Shown here in pieces: positions 39,038 through 50,174 of a stretch of 64,000 nt of DNA. The notes below the pieces were generated by a model. It had not been told where the DNA came from. It did no database searches and saw only the letters and a list, made by a program, of their open reading frames with translations. Position numbers and translations under genes: made by a program. How positions within the stretch are numbered: the first letter of the stretch is position 1; the number at the start of each line of letters is the position of its first letter. Source of the DNA: Bordetella genomosp. 13 (GTDB lineage: Bacteria > Pseudomonadota > Gammaproteobacteria > Burkholderiales > Burkholderiaceae_B); NCBI RefSeq assembly GCF_007679965.1, contig NZ_VEHL01000003.1, positions 496,001 to 560,000 of the forward strand. Direction: 5' to 3'.

Positions 39038-39784
39038 TCAGCGCCGCTCCAGCGCCAGCTTCATCCCGAAGGCGATGAACACCGCGCCCGTCAGCCGGTC
39101 CAGCCCTCGCGCCACCGATGGCCGCGAGAGCCAGCGGTTCAACGGCCGCGTCGCGGCTGCCAAGACGGCGAACCAGGTCACGCCCAGCACGGCATGGACG
39201 GCCGCCAGCAGCAGGGTGAACGTGAAAACGTCCGCGCCCGCCGGCACGAACTGCGGCAGGAGGGTCACGTAGAACACGCCGATCTTGGGGTTCAGCAGAT
39301 TGGTCAGGCAGCCGCGCAGGAACCATTGCAGGGGCGTCAGGGGGCGGACCGTCGATGTGGCGGCCGCGCGCGACGCCGCCTGCGAGGACGCCCGCGGCGT
39401 GGCTCCGTTGGAATGCCCCACCGTCGAATCGCGCGAGGGCGGCGTCATGGCTCCATCGACGGCCTGCGCCACAATGCCGTCAACTCCGCGCCGCGTCCGG
39501 CTGCGCCACAGCAACTGCAGGCCCAGGTAGCACAGATACGCCGCGCCGCAGATGCGCAGGATGTCGTACGCCAGCTGCGACGCCGCCAGCAGCGAGCCCA
39601 GCCCGAAGGCCACCAGCACGCCCCACACCACGCAGCCCGCGCTGATCCCCACGCCCGCCAGCAGCGCGCGCCGCTGTCCCTCGCGCAGGGCGGTGCGCAG
39701 CACCAGCGCGGTGTCCAGGCCGGGAGTGAGCGTCAGGATCGCGGCGGCGACGGTGAAGGCCAGCAGGGCGGCAAGCGGAGTCAT
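39038..39784 (-). CDS. LysE/RhtB-family amino acid exporter with an inserted loop
   Basis: A 248-residue membrane protein starting at ATG 39784. It has MTPLAALLAFTVAAAILTLT, then PGLDTALVLRTALREGQRRA (the family PG-P-like motif), YDILRICGAAYLCYLGLQLL, and NPKIGVFYVTLLPQFVP. Normal members have about 205 residues. Here a hydrophilic segment of about 50 residues (98-147, rich in Ser, Ala, Thr and Arg) enlarges the loop after the third helix. Substrate unknown (amino acids or analogues). It is monocistronic and convergent with the ABC operon. Confidence 0.88.
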   Translation of the reverse strand: MTPLAALLAFTVAAAILTLTPGLDTALVLRTALREGQRRALLAGVGISAGCVVWGVLVAFGLGSLLAASQLAYDILRICGAAYLCYLGLQLLWRSRTRRGVDGIVAQAVDGAMTPPSRDSTVGHSNGATPRASSQAASRAAATSTVRPLTPLQWFLRGCLTNLLNPKIGVFYVTLLPQFVPAGADVFTFTLLLAAVHAVLGVTWFAVLAAATRPLNRWLSRPSVARGLDRLTGAVFIAFGMKLALERR

Positions 39785-40053
39785 TGACGGAGCTGCGGTG
39801 AACGGGTTGGGGAGGGGCCGGCGCAGGGATATCGGCCGCAGGCATACGGCCCGCGCGGGGCATGCCGGCGACCCCGGCCACGCCAGCTTAATCCACCCGC
39901 GCGCAACGACGGTGCGAACCGCGGCCGTCCCACGCAACGTCCTTGCGCAGCCGCCCGGATGGCCGAGGCCGTCCTTCGCGCGAGGCAGGTATCATTCGTG
40001 TCGCCCGCCGCACGCCCGGCGCGTCCGGCATCCACCCATCACCCAGATATTCC

Positions 40054-40587
40054 ATGGCCCTGCGCGCAACCATCTACAAGGCCGACCTGCACGTCGCCGA
40101 CAGCGACCGCCACTATTACGGCAGCCACTCGCTCACCATCGCCCGCCATCCGTCCGAGACGGACGAACGCATGATGGTGCGGCTGCTGGCGTTCGCCCTG
40201 CACGGCGACGAGAACCTCGCGTTCACCAAGGGCCTGAGCGACACCGACGAGCCCGACGTGTGGCTGAAGGACCTGACCGGCGACATCCAGCTGTGGATCG
40301 AGGTCGGCCAGCCCGACGAGCGCCGCATCCTGAAGGCCTGCGGCCGCGCCCGCGAAGTGGTGGTCTATTGCTACGCCCACGCCAGCAAGCTGTGGTGGGA
40401 CGGCGTGCGCAACAAGCTTGAGCGCGCCCGCAACCTGCGCGTGGTCTACCTGCCGTACGAGCAGACACAGGCGCTGGGCGGGCTGGCGCAACGCACCTTC
40501 AGCATGCACGTCAACGTGCAGGACGGCGAGGCCTATGTGTCCTGCGACGCGGGGCAGGTGACGGTGCAGCCCGAGACCTGGCGCTAG
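40054..40587 (+). CDS. yaeQ: YaeQ family protein
   Basis: A 177-residue protein starting at ATG 40054 (MALRATIYKADLHVADSDRH). The segments YYGSHSLTIARHPSETDERM, LSDTDEPDVWLKDLTGDIQL and WIEVGQPDERRILKACGRA are the conserved core of YaeQ, a PD-(D/E)XK nuclease-like fold. Molecular function is not established. It is convergent with the radical SAM gene; only nine bases separate the two stop codons. Confidence 0.92.
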   Translation: MALRATIYKADLHVADSDRHYYGSHSLTIARHPSETDERMMVRLLAFALHGDENLAFTKGLSDTDEPDVWLKDLTGDIQLWIEVGQPDERRILKACGRAREVVVYCYAHASKLWWDGVRNKLERARNLRVVYLPYEQTQALGGLAQRTFSMHVNVQDGEAYVSCDAGQVTVQPETWR

Positions 40588-40596
40588 GGCGCGGCA

Positions 40597-42510
40597 TCAG
40601 TCGTACTCGTCCAGCGCGCGGCTGATGCGATGCCGCGACACCGTCGTGCGCGGCACCTTGAACGGAAACCAGCTGCGCACGTCCTCGTCCAGGCCGATGC
40701 CGTGCATGTAGTTGTAGATGGCCTTCTTCAGCGCGCGGCCCAAGGCGTCGTGATCCACGCCCGTCGGGTCGTGAAAGCCCACGTCGTTCTTGGCGAACGT
40801 CACCTCGGGCAGCGGCTGCAGCGTCACCCCGTATTCCTCGGGGTTCTTTCCCACCGGCGAATGCACCGTACAGGCGAAGCGGTGGAAGAAGCCGCTCTGG
40901 ATGCAGTCGTTGGCGAACAGCTGCCGCACGTATTCCAGCGCATCCACGGTGTCTTGCACCGTCTGCGTGGGAAAGCCGTACATCAGGTAGGCATGCACCA
41001 GCACGCCGGCGTCGGTGAAGGCGCGCGTCACGCGTGCCACCTGGTCGACCGACACGCCTTTCTTCATCAGATTCAGCAGCCGGTCCGAAGCCACTTCCAG
41101 CCCGCCCGACACGGCGATGCAACCGCTGTCGGCCAGCAACTGGCACAGCTCGGGCGTGAAGGTCTTCTCGAAGCGGATGTTGCCCCACCACGAGATGCCG
41201 GCGTTGCGGTCGATCAGCTCGGCCGCCAGCGCCTTCAGCGACTTGGGCGGCGCGGCCTCGTCGACGAAATGGAAGCCGGTCTGTCCGGTCTCCTGCACGA
41301 TGGCCGCGATGCGGTCCGCCAGCACCTTGGCCGACGCGCCTTCGTAGCGGCCGATGTAATCCAGGCTGACGTCGCAGAAGCTGCATTTCTTCCAATAACA
41401 ACCATGCGCCACCGTCAGCTTGTTCCAGCGGCCGTCGCTCCAGAGCCGGTGCATGGGGTTCAGCATGTCCAGCAGCGACAGATAGCGGTCCAGCGGCAGG
41501 CCGTCCCAGGTGGGCGTGCCCACGTCCTCGAAGGGCACGTCCGGCTCGACCAGATTCACGTAGCGCACCGCGCCGCTCTGTGCGTCGCGCACGAAGGTGC
41601 GCACCAGGCGCTGGCGCGAGCGCTGGCCCTGCACGTGCTCCAGCAGGGCGAGCAGGGGCCGCTCGCCGGCGTCCAGCGTGACGTAGTCGAAGTAGTCGAA
41701 CACGCGCGGATCCTTCAGCTCGCGCAGCTCGGTGTTGACGAAGCCGCCGCCCAGCACGGTGACGATGGACGGGTCGCGTGCCTTGATGGCCTGGGCGATG
41801 CGGAAGGCGGCATAGACGGCGCCGGGAAAGGGCACCGACAGCAGCACCATGGTGGGCGCATGGCGGTCCAGCGCCTGCCCGGTCAGGTCGCGCAGGGTCT
41901 CGTCCACCAGGTTGGCGGGAGCCGCCAGCGCCTGGGCCAGCGGATCGAACGTGGGCTGGCTGCCGGCCAGCGATTCGGCGTAGCGCACGAATTCGAAGCG
42001 CGAGTCGACGGCGTCGCGCAGCACGTCGGCCAGGTCGTTCAGGTACAGGGTGGCCAGGTGCTTGGCGCGGTCATGCAGGCCCAGCGCGCCGAAGGCCCAC
42101 GCCAGCGGATCCCCGCCCTCGTCATCGACATAGACGTCCAGCGACCGGAAGCGCGGCCCTTCCGGCAGGTAGTTGCGGCTGGCGATGCGGTGCGCCAGCG
42201 TCGAATCGCGGCCCTGCAGGAACGCAATGGCCGGCCCTATCGTGGCCAGGTAGCGGGGCTGCATGGCCAGGAAGGCCTGGATGGACGGCGTGTGCCAGTC
42301 GATCGGCAGCGCGTCGATCCGCTCGGCCACGGCGCGCAGGCCGCCGGCCGACAGCAGCCGCAGCACCAGGGCCAGCGCCAGGTCCTCCTGGAACGCCGTG
42401 ACGCCGCGCGAACGCAGGAAGCCGGTCAGGTAGGCCGTGGAGGGATAGGGCGTGTTCAGCTGCGTCATCGGCGGGATGACGGAGAGCACGCGCAAGGGGG
42501 GAGAAGACAT
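40597..42510 (-). CDS. B12-binding-type radical SAM protein of unknown function
   Basis: A 637-residue protein starting at ATG 42510. The N-terminal half resembles cobalamin-binding Rossmann domains of this class (LSVIPPMTQLNTPYPSTAYL, VLLSVPFPGAVYAAFRIAQA, VTVLGGGFVN). The radical SAM core has the cluster motif CYWKKCSFC at 371-379 (C-x4-C-x2-C, one residue longer than the common C-x3-C-x2-C). It is followed by FHFVDEAAPPKSLKALAAEL, ISWWGNIRFEKTFTPELCQL and VHAYLMYGFPTQTVQDTVDA. It lies 23 bases after ubiC on the same strand, but a link to ubiquinone is only positional. Substrate unknown. Confidence 0.85.
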   Translation of the reverse strand: MSSPPLRVLSVIPPMTQLNTPYPSTAYLTGFLRSRGVTAFQEDLALALVLRLLSAGGLRAVAERIDALPIDWHTPSIQAFLAMQPRYLATIGPAIAFLQGRDSTLAHRIASRNYLPEGPRFRSLDVYVDDEGGDPLAWAFGALGLHDRAKHLATLYLNDLADVLRDAVDSRFEFVRYAESLAGSQPTFDPLAQALAAPANLVDETLRDLTGQALDRHAPTMVLLSVPFPGAVYAAFRIAQAIKARDPSIVTVLGGGFVNTELRELKDPRVFDYFDYVTLDAGERPLLALLEHVQGQRSRQRLVRTFVRDAQSGAVRYVNLVEPDVPFEDVGTPTWDGLPLDRYLSLLDMLNPMHRLWSDGRWNKLTVAHGCYWKKCSFCDVSLDYIGRYEGASAKVLADRIAAIVQETGQTGFHFVDEAAPPKSLKALAAELIDRNAGISWWGNIRFEKTFTPELCQLLADSGCIAVSGGLEVASDRLLNLMKKGVSVDQVARVTRAFTDAGVLVHAYLMYGFPTQTVQDTVDALEYVRQLFANDCIQSGFFHRFACTVHSPVGKNPEEYGVTLQPLPEVTFAKNDVGFHDPTGVDHDALGRALKKAIYNYMHGIGLDEDVRSWFPFKVPRTTVSRHRISRALDEYD

Positions 42511-42533
42511 GGAGCAGGCCGAAGAGGCGCGAA

Positions 42534-43136
42534 TCAGAGGCGCTGGTGATGGAGGGCTTGCGGCCGGGCCGCCGCGGCCGCCCAGAAACCGGGCATGAAG
42601 CACTCGGTGACCAGCAGCGGCTGTCCCGCGCGCCAGAACACCGAGCGGCGCGCCCACAGCACGGCGTGCTCGCGGTTCTCGGGCGGCAGCGTGCCGCGCG
42701 CCGGGCCGCGCAGGGCCACGCCGCGCGCCACCGGGCTGCACGCGAAGGCCGAGCGGCGGATGCTGCGGTCGTGATACAGCATGTCGGCCAGCGGCCGCGT
42801 GCGCAGCTTGCGCATGTTCTGCCAGACGCCGTGCGAGGCGGGCAAGGGAGTCAGGCTGCGGGCCATCACCGCATCCACGCCGTCGACGGACATCACGATC
42901 TCGCGCACCCAGACCGGCGTGCCGGGCGCCAGGAGCATGCCGTGCGCCTCGTCGGGCGGCACGCCGTGGGAATATTCGGCCAGCACGCGCAGGCGGAACG
43001 CGCCGAGCGCGCGCAGGCCCGCCGTCAGCGCGCCGGGGCGCGACAGCCAGGCCTTGACCAGGGGAGACGCCGAGGGAGGGGGGCCGGCTTGCCAGCCGAG
43101 CCTGCTGGTGGGGCAGGGAATAGTCATGGGCGCCAT
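42534..43136 (-). CDS. ubiC: Chorismate pyruvate-lyase (UbiC)
   Basis: About 200 residues from ATG 43136 (a second ATG at 43127 is possible). The C-terminal half carries the UbiC pattern: [37 protein letters not shown] and [20 protein letters not shown] with FMPGFW at the end. The enzyme removes pyruvate from chorismate to give 4-hydroxybenzoate, the first committed step of ubiquinone synthesis. It is divergent from the pseudouridine synthase gene by 46 bases. ubiA is not next to it. Confidence 0.85.
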   Translation of the reverse strand: MAPMTIPCPTSRLGWQAGPPPSASPLVKAWLSRPGALTAGLRALGAFRLRVLAEYSHGVPPDEAHGMLLAPGTPVWVREIVMSVDGVDAVMARSLTPLPASHGVWQNMRKLRTRPLADMLYHDRSIRRSAFACSPVARGVALRGPARGTLPPENREHAVLWARRSVFWRAGQPLLVTECFMPGFWAAAAARPQALHHQRL

Positions 43137-43182
43137 TATGCCAAGCCGGACGGGAGCCACCCTGCGACTACAATACCGCCCC

Positions 43183-43914
43183 ATGGAAAAAGTGCGTATC
43201 TCCAAGCTGATGTCCGAGCGCGGACTGTGTTCGCGGCGCGAGGCCGATGCCTATATCGAACGGGGCTGGGTCCGGGTCGACGGCGAAGTCGTGTCCGAAC
43301 TGGGCGCGCGCGCCTTTCCGAACCAGGCCATCACCCTCGAGCGCGCCGCCCAGGCGCGCCAGACCGCGCGCGTCACCGTGCTGCTGAACAAGCCGGTGGG
43401 CTACGTGTCGGGCCAGGCCGAGAAGGGCTACACGCCCGCCGTGGCGCTGGTGCAGGCGTCTTCGCGCCATGCCGGCGACCGTTCGCCGCGCCGCTTCGAG
43501 CGCGCCCACCTGATGGGCCTGGCCGCCGCCGGCCGGCTGGACATCGATTCGCAGGGCCTGCTGGTGCTGACCCAGGACGGCCGCATCGCCAAGATGCTGA
43601 TCGGCGAGGACTCGTCGGTCGAAAAGGAGTACCTGGTCCGGGTGCAGGGCAGGTTGATCGAGCACGGCCTGGCGCTGCTCAACCATGGCCTGGCGCTGGA
43701 CGGCAAGCCGCTGCGCCAGGCGCAGGTCCGCTGGCAGAACGAGGATCAGCTGCGTTTCATCCTGCGCGAAGGCAAGAAGCGCCAGATCCGCCGCATGTGC
43801 GAACTGGTCGGCCTCAAGGTGGTGGGCCTGAAGCGGGTGCGCATCGGCAACGTGCAGCTGGGCGACCTGCCGCCCGGCCAATGGCGCTATCTGCGCGACG
43901 ACGAACGCTTCTGA
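43183..43914 (+). CDS. RsuA/RluB/RluF-family rRNA pseudouridine synthase
   Basis: A 243-residue RNA-modifying enzyme. An N-terminal S4 RNA-binding domain ([20 protein letters not shown]) precedes a catalytic domain with [15 protein letters not shown] and [20 protein letters not shown], where the Asp in GRLD is the nucleophile. KEYLVRVQG and [20 protein letters not shown] complete the family signature. It is closest in feel to RluF, which modifies 23S rRNA, but RsuA/RluB cannot be excluded. The ATG at 43183 directly precedes the S4 domain. Confidence 0.9.
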   Translation: MEKVRISKLMSERGLCSRREADAYIERGWVRVDGEVVSELGARAFPNQAITLERAAQARQTARVTVLLNKPVGYVSGQAEKGYTPAVALVQASSRHAGDRSPRRFERAHLMGLAAAGRLDIDSQGLLVLTQDGRIAKMLIGEDSSVEKEYLVRVQGRLIEHGLALLNHGLALDGKPLRQAQVRWQNEDQLRFILREGKKRQIRRMCELVGLKVVGLKRVRIGNVQLGDLPPGQWRYLRDDERF

Positions 43915-44282
43915 TCTGGCCGGCAGCGGCTACGCACTTAGAAACACTTATTTCAGCCCGTTTCTCGACGGTTAAGCGGCCCCGTGGCAGGGGTATTCTG
44001 GCCGGCTATTGCGTCGTGATGCGCAATTCTCCGCCCGAATCGGAACTCCGCGCAGGGTAGGACGGTCAACCAGTGTGCCGCCCATGAGCACAACGTGCGC
44101 CGATTGTCCCGCCTCTGGAACAGAGTTTTCTTGCATTGCTTTGTTTCCTGTCAGGGAAATGGCGCACAATGGCGGTTTTATTGCGCCGCAGCATGCTGCT
44201 GCTGCGGGCATCGCGATTTCAACTCTCCCAGCTTGCCGGCCACCGGCGGGTGTGGTGTGTCATTGATCCGGGAATGCATCGT
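43915..44282. other. Intergenic region upstream of the RND efflux operon
   Basis: A 368-base gap without a convincing gene; no local repressor is encoded on either strand. Its 3' third is relatively A+T rich and carries a candidate promoter and a small palindrome (next entries). Confidence 0.6.
44141..44170 (+). promoter_or_regulatory. Candidate promoter and operator for the RND efflux operon
   Basis: TTGTTT (44141-44146) and CACAAT (44165-44170) are spaced by 18 bases, a moderate sigma-70 fit, about 113 bases before the adaptor start. Within the spacer, TTTCC (44144-44148) and GGAAA (44155-44159) form an inverted repeat around six bases, placed where a TetR-type repressor would block RNA polymerase. 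Confidence 0.4.
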
Positions 44283-45488
44283 ATGAAGAAGAATGATCTG
44301 GTCTCGCGCGGCGCCTGCGCGCTGGCTGTGACGGCGCTGGCGTTCGGCCTGGCCGCCTGCGGCAAGCAGGAACAGCAGCAGGGGCCGGCGGCCAAGCCGC
44401 AGGTCGGCGTGGTCACGCTCAAGACGCAGCAGGTATCGCTGTTCACCGAATTGCCCGGCCGCACGTCCGCCTTCCGCAGCGCCGAGGTCCGCCCGCAGGT
44501 CAATGGCATCCTGCAGAAGCGCCTGTTCACCGAAGGCGGCGAGGTCAAGGCGCAGCAGCAGCTCTACCAGATCGACCCCGCGCTCTATCAAGCCCAGTAC
44601 GACAGCAGCAAGGCCGCGCTGGCGCGCGCCGAGGCCCAGTCCCGCACCGCCGCGCTGCTGGTGCAGCGCTACAAGCCGCTGGCCGAGAGCCGCGCGGTCA
44701 GCCGCCAGACCTACGACGATGCCGTGGCCGCGCGCGACCAGGCCGCCGCCGACGTGCAATCGGCCAAGGCCTCGCTGGACACCGCCCGCATCAATCTCGT
44801 CTACACCAAGGTGCTGTCGCCCATCAACGGCATCATCGGCCGCTCCGCCGTCACCGAGGGCGCGCTGGTCACGGCCAACCAGACCAGCCCGATCGCCACC
44901 GTGCAGCAGATCGACCCCATCTACGTCGACGTCACGCAGTCCAGCGTGCAGCTGCTGCGCCTGAAGACCGCGCTGGCCAGTGGCATGCTCAAGCAGAGCG
45001 GCGGCGAGCAGGCGGCCGAGGTCACCCTCACGCTCGAGGACGGCTCCACCTACAGGCAGACCGGCAAGCTGCAGTTCTCGGAAGTCACCGTCGACCCCAC
45101 CACCGGTTCGGTGCTGGTGCGCGCCGTGTTCCCCAACCCCGACCGCCAGCTGCTGCCCGGCATGTACGTGCGCGCGCGCCTGGCCGAGGGCGTGGCGCCG
45201 CAGGGCCTGCTGGTGCCGCAGCGCGGCGTCACGCGCAGCCCGCGCGGCGAGCCCACCGCCATGGTGGTCAACGCCGAGAACAAGGTCGAACTGCGCACGC
45301 TGAAGGCCGACCGCGCGGTCGGCGACCAATGGCTGGTCACCGACGGCGTCAAGCCCGGCGAGAAGGTCATCGTCGAAGGCCTGCAGCAGGCCCGTCCCGG
45401 CGTCGAGGTGAGCGCCGCCGAGTGGACGCCGCCCGCGCAGGCCGGTGCCCCGGCCGCGCAGCCCGCCGCCGCCCCCCAAGCGAAGTAA
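44283..45488 (+). CDS. acrA: RND efflux periplasmic adaptor lipoprotein (AcrA/MexA family)
   Basis: A 401-residue membrane fusion protein. The signal peptide ends in lipobox LAAC (Cys26). The core has the lipoyl/hairpin layout ([40 protein letters not shown]), then [20 protein letters not shown] and [20 protein letters not shown]. The tail is Ala/Pro/Gln rich. ATG at 44283 was chosen; an in-frame ATG at 44274 has no better ribosome site. It is the first gene of an adaptor-pump-channel operon and bridges the inner-membrane pump to the outer-membrane factor. Confidence 0.94.
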   Translation: MKKNDLVSRGACALAVTALAFGLAACGKQEQQQGPAAKPQVGVVTLKTQQVSLFTELPGRTSAFRSAEVRPQVNGILQKRLFTEGGEVKAQQQLYQIDPALYQAQYDSSKAALARAEAQSRTAALLVQRYKPLAESRAVSRQTYDDAVAARDQAAADVQSAKASLDTARINLVYTKVLSPINGIIGRSAVTEGALVTANQTSPIATVQQIDPIYVDVTQSSVQLLRLKTALASGMLKQSGGEQAAEVTLTLEDGSTYRQTGKLQFSEVTVDPTTGSVLVRAVFPNPDRQLLPGMYVRARLAEGVAPQGLLVPQRGVTRSPRGEPTAMVVNAENKVELRTLKADRAVGDQWLVTDGVKPGEKVIVEGLQQARPGVEVSAAEWTPPAQAGAPAAQPAAAPQAK

Positions 45489-45501
45489 CGGAGCCGCACG
45501 C

Positions 45502-48500
45502 ATGGCCAAGTTTTTCATCGACAGGCCCGTGTTCGCATGGGTCATCGCCATCGTCCTGATGCTGGCGGGCCTGCTGTCCATCATGTCGTTGCCGGTGGCG
45601 CAGTATCCGAACATCGCGCCGCCGTCCATTCAGGTGCAGGTGACGTATCCCGGCGCTTCGGCGCAGACCGTGCAGGACACGGTGGTCCAGGTGGTCGAGC
45701 AGCAGATGAACGGCCTGGACGGGCTGGAATACATCTCGTCCGAAAGCAACTCCGACGGCAGCATGAGCATCACGCTCACGTTCCGCCAGGGCACCAGTCC
45801 CGACATCGCGCAGGTGCAGGTGCAGAACAAGCTGGCGGTGGCGCAGCCGCAGCTGCCGCTCGAAGTGCAGCAGCAGGGCATCCGCATCACCAAGGCGACC
45901 AAGAACTTCCTGATCGTCGCGGGCTTCGTGTCCAGCAATCCCAACCTGACGCGCGCGGACATCTCCGACTACGTCGCCTCGTACGTGCAGGATCCGATCA
46001 GCCGCACGCAGGGCGTGGGCGACTTCCAGCTGTTCGGCTCGTCGTATGCCATGCGCATCTGGCTCGATCCGGACAAGCTGGTCAGCTACAACATGACGGC
46101 CACCGACGTCACCGCGGCCATCCAGGAACAGAACGTCCAGGTGTCCTCGGGCCAGGTCGGCGGCCTGCCGGCCGCGCGAGGGCAGCAGCTCAACGCCACG
46201 GTCATCGGGCCGACGCGCCTGAACACGCCCGAGCAATTCGGCCGCATCCTGCTGAAGGTCAATACCGACGGGTCGCGCGTGCGCCTGGCCGACGTGGCCC
46301 GCATCGAGCTGGGCCCGCAGAGCTATGCCATCGACAGCGCGTACAACGGCAGCCCCGCTTCCGGCCTGGCCATCAAGCTGGCCCCCGGCGCCAACGCGCT
46401 GGACACGGTCGACAACGTGCGCGCCACCATCGACCGCCTGAAGCCGTTCTTCCCGGCGGGCATGGACGTCGTGTATCCCTACGACACCACGCCGTTCGTC
46501 AAGCTGTCCATCGAGGGCGTGATCCACACGCTGATCGAGGCCATCATCCTCGTGTTCCTGGTGATGTATCTGTTCCTGCAGAACTTCCGGGCCACGCTGA
46601 TTCCCACCATGGCGGTGCCGGTCGTGCTGCTGGGCACCTTCGGCGTGCTGGCCGCCTTCGGCTACTCCATCAACACGCTGACCATGTTCGGCATGGTGCT
46701 GGCCATCGGCCTGCTGGTGGACGATGCCATCGTGGTGGTCGAGAACGTCGAGCGCGTGATGGAGGAGGAAGGCCTCTCGCCCAAGCAGGCCACGCGCAAG
46801 TCCATGGAGCAGATCACGGGCGCGCTGGTGGGCATCGCCATGGTGCTGTCCGCGGTGTTCGTGCCGATGGCGTTCTTCGGCGGGTCCACGGGCGTCATCT
46901 ACCGCCAGTTCTCCATCACCATCGTGTCCTCGATGGTGCTGTCGGTGGTCGTGGCCATCGTGTTCACGCCGGCGCTGTGCGCCACCATCCTCAAGCCCAA
47001 GCACGGCCACGGCACGCGCCGCGGCTTCTTCGGCTGGTTCAACCGCAACTTCGACCGCGCCAGCAACGGCTATGCCAACACCGTGTCGCGCAGCCTGGGC
47101 CGCACCAAGCGTCTGCTGCTGATCTACGTGCTGATCCTGGTCGGCATGGTGTGGCTGTTCACGCGCATCCCCACCGCGTTCCTGCCCGAGGAAGACCAGG
47201 GCATCCTGTTCGCCCAGGTGCAGGCGCCGCCGGGCGCCACAGCCGAGCGCACGCGCCAGACCATCGAGCAGGCGCAACGCTACCTGCTGCAGGACGAGAA
47301 GGCCAACGTGCTGTCGGTGTTCATGGTGTCGGGCTTCAACTTCGGCGGCCGCGGCCAGAACGCCGCCATCATGTTCGTGCGCCTGCGCGACTGGGAAGAC
47401 CGCTCCGGCGCCGACCAGCGCGCCCAGGCGGTGGCGGCGCGCGCCAACGCCTACTTCTCGAAGAACCTGCGCGATGCGCAGATCGCGGTGTTCGCGCCGC
47501 CCGCCGTGCTCGAACTGGGCAACGCCACGGGCTTCGACTTCCAGTTGAAGGACGAGGCCGGCCTGGGCCACGACAAGCTGCTGCAGGCGCGCAACCAGTT
47601 GCTGGGCGAGGCCATGAAGAGCCCGCTGCTGGTGGCCGTGCGTCCCAACGGCATCGAGGACGCGCCGCAATACCAGTTGAACATCGACCGCGAAAAGGCG
47701 CGCGCCCAGGGCGTGTCCATCGACCAGATCAACTCCACGCTGTCCATCGCGTGGGGCGGCAACTACGTCAACGACTTCATCGACCGCGGCCGCGTCAAGA
47801 AGGTGTTCGTGCAGGGCGACGCCACGGCGCGCATGCTGCCCCAGGACCTGGAGAAATGGTACGTGCGCAACGGCGAGGGCCAGATGGTGCCGTTCTCGTC
47901 GTTCGCCACGGCGCAATGGACCTTCGGTCCGCAGAAGCTCAACCGCTACAACGGCGTGCCCTCGTATAACGTACAGGGCCAGGCCGCGCCGGGCTACAGC
48001 TCGGGCCAGGCCATGGCCGAGATGGAGCGCATCGCCAAGACCCTGCCGCCGGGCATCGGCTTCGAATGGACCGGCCTGTCGTTCGAGGAACGCCTGTCCG
48101 GTTCGCAGGCGCCGGCGCTCTACGCCATCTCGCTGATCGTGGTGTTCCTGTGCCTGGCCGCGCTGTACGAAAGCTGGAGCATTCCCACCGCCGTGATGCT
48201 GGTGGTGCCGCTGGGCGTTGTCGGGGCGCTGCTGGCGACCTTGCTGCGCGGCCTGTCCAACGACGTGTACTTCCAGGTGGGGCTCTTGACCACGGTGGGG
48301 CTGGCGGCCAAGAACGCCATTCTCATCGTTGAGTTCGCCAAGGAGCACTTCGAGAAGGGCGCCACGCTGGCCGAGGCCGCCGTGCACGCCGCGCGGCAGC
48401 GCCTGCGTCCCATCCTGATGACCTCGCTGGCCTTCATCCTGGGCGTGGTGCCGCTGGCCATCTCGTCGGGCGCCGGCTCGGGCAGCCAGAACGCCATCGG

Positions 48501-48678
48501 CACGGGCGTGATCGGCGGCATGCTGACCGGCACTTTCCTGGCCATTTTCTTCGTTCCCCTCTTCTTCGTGACCATGCTGCGCCTGTTCCGCGTCAAGCGC
48601 ATGAGCGAAAGCGAAGAGCCTCCGCGCCACGGCGGCGATGGCCACTCGGCCGGCTCGTCCCACGGAGGCCACGCATGA
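45502..48678 (+). CDS. acrB: RND multidrug efflux pump (AcrB/MexB, HAE1 family)
   Basis: A 1058-residue inner-membrane proton-drug antiporter. It begins [20 protein letters not shown], with [20 protein letters not shown] and the [20 protein letters not shown] motif in helix 4 that carries the proton-relay Asp pair ([12 protein letters not shown]). [20 protein letters not shown] and the C-terminal [20 protein letters not shown] complete the family pattern. The C-terminus is His/Gly rich. GGAG lies about 9 bases upstream of the ATG. Its stop overlaps the channel gene start by four bases. Confidence 0.96.
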   Translation: MAKFFIDRPVFAWVIAIVLMLAGLLSIMSLPVAQYPNIAPPSIQVQVTYPGASAQTVQDTVVQVVEQQMNGLDGLEYISSESNSDGSMSITLTFRQGTSPDIAQVQVQNKLAVAQPQLPLEVQQQGIRITKATKNFLIVAGFVSSNPNLTRADISDYVASYVQDPISRTQGVGDFQLFGSSYAMRIWLDPDKLVSYNMTATDVTAAIQEQNVQVSSGQVGGLPAARGQQLNATVIGPTRLNTPEQFGRILLKVNTDGSRVRLADVARIELGPQSYAIDSAYNGSPASGLAIKLAPGANALDTVDNVRATIDRLKPFFPAGMDVVYPYDTTPFVKLSIEGVIHTLIEAIILVFLVMYLFLQNFRATLIPTMAVPVVLLGTFGVLAAFGYSINTLTMFGMVLAIGLLVDDAIVVVENVERVMEEEGLSPKQATRKSMEQITGALVGIAMVLSAVFVPMAFFGGSTGVIYRQFSITIVSSMVLSVVVAIVFTPALCATILKPKHGHGTRRGFFGWFNRNFDRASNGYANTVSRSLGRTKRLLLIYVLILVGMVWLFTRIPTAFLPEEDQGILFAQVQAPPGATAERTRQTIEQAQRYLLQDEKANVLSVFMVSGFNFGGRGQNAAIMFVRLRDWEDRSGADQRAQAVAARANAYFSKNLRDAQIAVFAPPAVLELGNATGFDFQLKDEAGLGHDKLLQARNQLLGEAMKSPLLVAVRPNGIEDAPQYQLNIDREKARAQGVSIDQINSTLSIAWGGNYVNDFIDRGRVKKVFVQGDATARMLPQDLEKWYVRNGEGQMVPFSSFATAQWTFGPQKLNRYNGVPSYNVQGQAAPGYSSGQAMAEMERIAKTLPPGIGFEWTGLSFEERLSGSQAPALYAISLIVVFLCLAALYESWSIPTAVMLVVPLGVVGALLATLLRGLSNDVYFQVGLLTTVGLAAKNAILIVEFAKEHFEKGATLAEAAVHAARQRLRPILMTSLAFILGVVPLAISSGAGSGSQNAIGTGVIGGMLTGTFLAIFFVPLFFVTMLRLFRVKRMSESEEPPRHGGDGHSAGSSHGGHA

Positions 48679-50174
48679 TGCGCATTGCTCTCAAACCCTT
48701 GTCCGGCGTGCTGCTGGCGGCGGCCCTGGCGGGCTGCTCGCTGGCGCCCTCCTATGAACGTCCCGCGGCACCGGTGGATGCCGCGTATCCCAGCGGCCCT
48801 GCCTATGGCCGTCCGGCCGGGCAGGGCGGCGCGTCCGTGCAGGCCGCGTCAGTCCAGGCTGCCGCAGACATCGGCTGGCGCGATTTCTTCCGCGATCCCG
48901 TCCTGCAGAAGCTGATCTCGCTGGCGCTGGCCGACAACCGCGACATGCGGGTGGCGGCCCTGAACGTCGAAGTGGCGCGCGCGCAGTACCGCATCCAGCG
49001 CGCCGACCTGCTGCCCGCCGTGGGCGTGGCCGGCACGGGCGACATCCAGCGCGCCCCGGCCGACCTCAGCCGCACGGGCCAGGCCAGCATCAGCCGCACC
49101 TACCAGGTCGGCGTGGCCACGTCCGCCTGGGAGCTCGACCTGTTCGGCCGCATCCGCAGCCTCAGCGAGCAGGCCCTGCAGACCTACCTGGCGCAGGACG
49201 AGACCCGCATCGCCACGCAGCTCAGCCTGGTCTCGGAGACCGCCAACGCCTACCTGGCGCTGCGCGCCGACCAGGAGCTGCTGGGGCTGACGCGCGACAC
49301 GTACGAGGCGCAGAAGCAGTCCTATGACCTGACGCACCAGAGCTTCGACCTGGGCGTGGCCACCGACCTGGACCTGAGCCAGGCCGAGATCGCGCTGCGC
49401 ACGGCCGAGAGCAACCTGTCGCAATACACCCGCCAGGTCGCGCAGGACCGCAACGCGCTGGTGCTGCTGATCGGCCAGCCGCTGCCGGCCGACATCGTGG
49501 CACAGCTGGACCAACTGCAACGCCTGCCCGACGACGTGCTGCCGGTGGACCTGCCGGCCGGTGCGCCGTCCGACCTGCTGACGCGACGCCCGGACATCCG
49601 CGCCGCCGAGCACGTGCTGCAAGGCGCCAATGCCAATATCGGCGCGGCGCGCGCGGCATTCTTCCCGTCCATCAGCCTGACGGGCAGCGCCGGCACGGCC
49701 AGCGCCTCGCTGGGCGGCCTGTTCGATGCGGGATCTGGCGCGTGGAGCTTCGCGCCGCAGATCACCGTGCCGATCTTCGCGGGCGGTTCGCTGCTGGCGG
49801 GCCTGGACGTGGCCAGGCTGCAGAAGCGCATCGAGATCGCCAACTACGAGAAGGCCATCCAGTCGGGCTTTCGCGAGGTCTCCGACGCGCTGGCCGGACG
49901 CGGCACCCTGGACGAGCAGATCCAGGCGCAGCGCCAGCTGGTCGATGCCAGCCAGCGCGCCTACAAGTTGTCGCAACAGCGCTTCGACCTGGGCATCGAC
50001 AACTACCTGACCGTGCTGGATTCGCAACGCTCGCTGTACTCGGCGCAGCAGACGCTGATCAACACGCGCCTGCAGCGTCTGTCCAACCTGATCAGCCTGT
50101 ACAAGGCCCTGGGCGGCGGCTGGACCGAACTGACCCTGCCGGCGACGCCGGTCGCGCCGGCCGGGCAGGGCTGA
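48675..50174 (+). CDS. oprM: RND efflux outer-membrane channel (OprM family)
   Basis: A 499-residue outer-membrane lipoprotein with lipobox LAGC (Cys21). Two repeats of the outer membrane efflux domain are visible: [20 protein letters not shown] and later [20 protein letters not shown], with [20 protein letters not shown] and [20 protein letters not shown] between them. It trimerises into the exit duct for the adaptor and pump encoded upstream. ATG at 48675 overlaps the pump stop. A strong terminator lies downstream. Confidence 0.95.
   Translation: MMRIALKPLSGVLLAAALAGCSLAPSYERPAAPVDAAYPSGPAYGRPAGQGGASVQAASVQAAADIGWRDFFRDPVLQKLISLALADNRDMRVAALNVEVARAQYRIQRADLLPAVGVAGTGDIQRAPADLSRTGQASISRTYQVGVATSAWELDLFGRIRSLSEQALQTYLAQDETRIATQLSLVSETANAYLALRADQELLGLTRDTYEAQKQSYDLTHQSFDLGVATDLDLSQAEIALRTAESNLSQYTRQVAQDRNALVLLIGQPLPADIVAQLDQLQRLPDDVLPVDLPAGAPSDLLTRRPDIRAAEHVLQGANANIGAARAAFFPSISLTGSAGTASASLGGLFDAGSGAWSFAPQITVPIFAGGSLLAGLDVARLQKRIEIANYEKAIQSGFREVSDALAGRGTLDEQIQAQRQLVDASQRAYKLSQQRFDLGIDNYLTVLDSQRSLYSAQQTLINTRLQRLSNLISLYKALGGGWTELTLPATPVAPAGQG

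Noticed and set aside
45367..48672. Very long open frame (about 1100 codons) antisense to the RND pump gene
   Set aside because: It is the mirror of a high-G+C coding frame: His/Arg/Gln-rich low-complexity protein with no recognisable domain, opposite an intact AcrB-type gene.
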